A stretch of DNA of 6,045 bases from Thermoleophilia bacterium (GTDB lineage Bacteria; Actinomycetota; Thermoleophilia; RBG-16-64-13). The stretch is from assembly GCA_016929985.1 (NCBI GenBank), contig JAFGIH010000339.1, positions 1 to 6,045 of the forward strand, in the 5' to 3' direction. Below are positions 5,545 to 6,045 of this stretch, in pieces. Position numbers and translations under genes: made by a program. Below the pieces are notes generated by a model, which did not search any database, was not told where the DNA came from, and saw only the letters and a program-made list of their open reading frames with translations. Position 1 is the first letter of the stretch; the number at the start of each line of letters is the position of its first letter.

Positions 5545-6045
5545 TTGACTGACAACAAGACGGATGCCCGTGATGATACTGTTCAAGAAGCGGCAATAGA
5601 CCCTCAGAAACCCATGGGAGGCTATCACGGTAAGATTTTGAGAGTCGATCTTACCAACCAGACGCTCGCGGACGAACCGATCACCTATGAGTTCGTTCGG
5701 AAGTACATGGGCGGAGCCGGGTTTGTAGCCTACTATCTCTGGAATGAGCTCAAGGGAGGCGAAGATCCCCTGGGCCCGGAAAACAAGCTGGTTGTCGCCA
5801 TGGGACCGCTAAGCGGCCTTGCTTTCGCCGGGGCCGCGCGTTTCTGCGTAGGCGCCAAGTCTCCACTCACCGGCGGCATTGCCAAGGCCGAGTCCGGCGG
5901 CTACTGGATGGCGGACATGAAAAGGGCCGGTTACGACGCCATCATCGTCGAAGGTAGATCCGAAACACCGGTCTACCTCTGGATAGACGACGGGAAGGCG
6001 GAGATCAGGGACGCTTCCCGACTCTGGGGAAAGGATGTCAAGGAA
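5545..6045 (+). CDS. Aldehyde:ferredoxin oxidoreductase family protein, N-terminal part (runs off the window)
   Basis: The first 167 residues are present and the frame is open to the window edge; full-length AOR proteins are around 600 residues or more. From about residue 26 the sequence is a textbook AOR N-terminal domain: GYHGKILRVDLTN (26-38), KYMGGAGF (53-60), PLGPENKLVVAMGPLSG (75-91), ARFCVGAKSPLTGG (98-111), SGGYW (117-121), AGYDAIIVEG (128-137), VYLWIDDG (143-150) and LWGKDVKE (160-167). This domain binds the tungsto- or molybdo-bispterin cofactor; the 4Fe-4S-binding and C-terminal domains would lie beyond the window. These enzymes oxidise aldehydes, or reduce acids, with ferredoxin in the cytoplasm of anaerobes. 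The TTG start gives about 25 extra polar residues before the family core; starting at ATG 5614 would remove 23 of them. The aldehyde substrate cannot be told from this part. Confidence 0.93.
   Translation, partial: MTDNKTDARDDTVQEAAIDPQKPMGGYHGKILRVDLTNQTLADEPITYEFVRKYMGGAGFVAYYLWNELKGGEDPLGPENKLVVAMGPLSGLAFAGAARFCVGAKSPLTGGIAKAESGGYWMADMKRAGYDAIIVEGRSETPVYLWIDDGKAEIRDASRLWGKDVKE

Noticed and set aside
5122..5628. 168-codon minus-strand reading frame across the M24 3' end and the AOR start
   Set aside because: It overlaps two well-supported + strand genes and their spacer, and its product has no recognisable domain.
1..6045. CRISPR array, tRNA, rRNA or insertion-sequence signatures
   Set aside because: I saw no regularly spaced repeats, cloverleaf-like segments, rRNA-like sequence, transposase motifs or terminal inverted repeats on either strand.

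Overview
The window looks like a bacterial chromosome segment (isolate or metagenomic contig). It is GC-rich for most of its length, uses TTG and GTG start codons, has strong Shine-Dalgarno (SD) sites, and places every recognisable gene on the + strand. One gene encodes a Ser/Thr-rich lipoprotein of a style common in high-GC Gram-positives, and the last gene encodes a tungsten/molybdenum aldehyde:ferredoxin oxidoreductase (AOR). An anaerobic or facultative actinobacterium-like organism is therefore my best guess, but nothing here proves taxonomy.

Layout. (1) Positions 2-289 are the end of a LivF-type ABC ATPase for branched-chain amino acid or amide uptake. It is followed after 25 bp by a complete YtcJ-like amidohydrolase (315-2039); the two are probably one uptake-and-hydrolysis operon. 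(2) Positions 2040-2353 are a gene-free leader with a terminator-like hairpin followed by a T run, a repeated octamer and a long pyrimidine-rich tract. (3) Next comes a small 57-residue ORF (2354-2527) with its own SD site. Its stop codon directly abuts the TTG start of a polytopic UPF0104/MprF-type flippase-like membrane protein (2528-3532). A lipoprotein with a probable sugar-binding beta-sandwich domain (3634-4236) follows, giving a plausible cell-envelope group. (4) Positions 4237-4389 are a short non-coding gap across which base composition and codon use change. (5) A complete M24 'pita-bread' peptidase/creatinase-like protein (4390-5499) lies 45 bp upstream of the N-terminal third or so of an AOR (5545 to the window end).

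Points of most interest: the small ORF coupled to the flippase gene and its structured leader; the M24 protein, which keeps the fold motifs but appears to have lost most canonical metal ligands; and the compositional step at about 4340-4390, which suggests horizontal acquisition or an assembly join. I found no CRISPR array, tRNA, rRNA, insertion sequence or obviously new multi-gene system.
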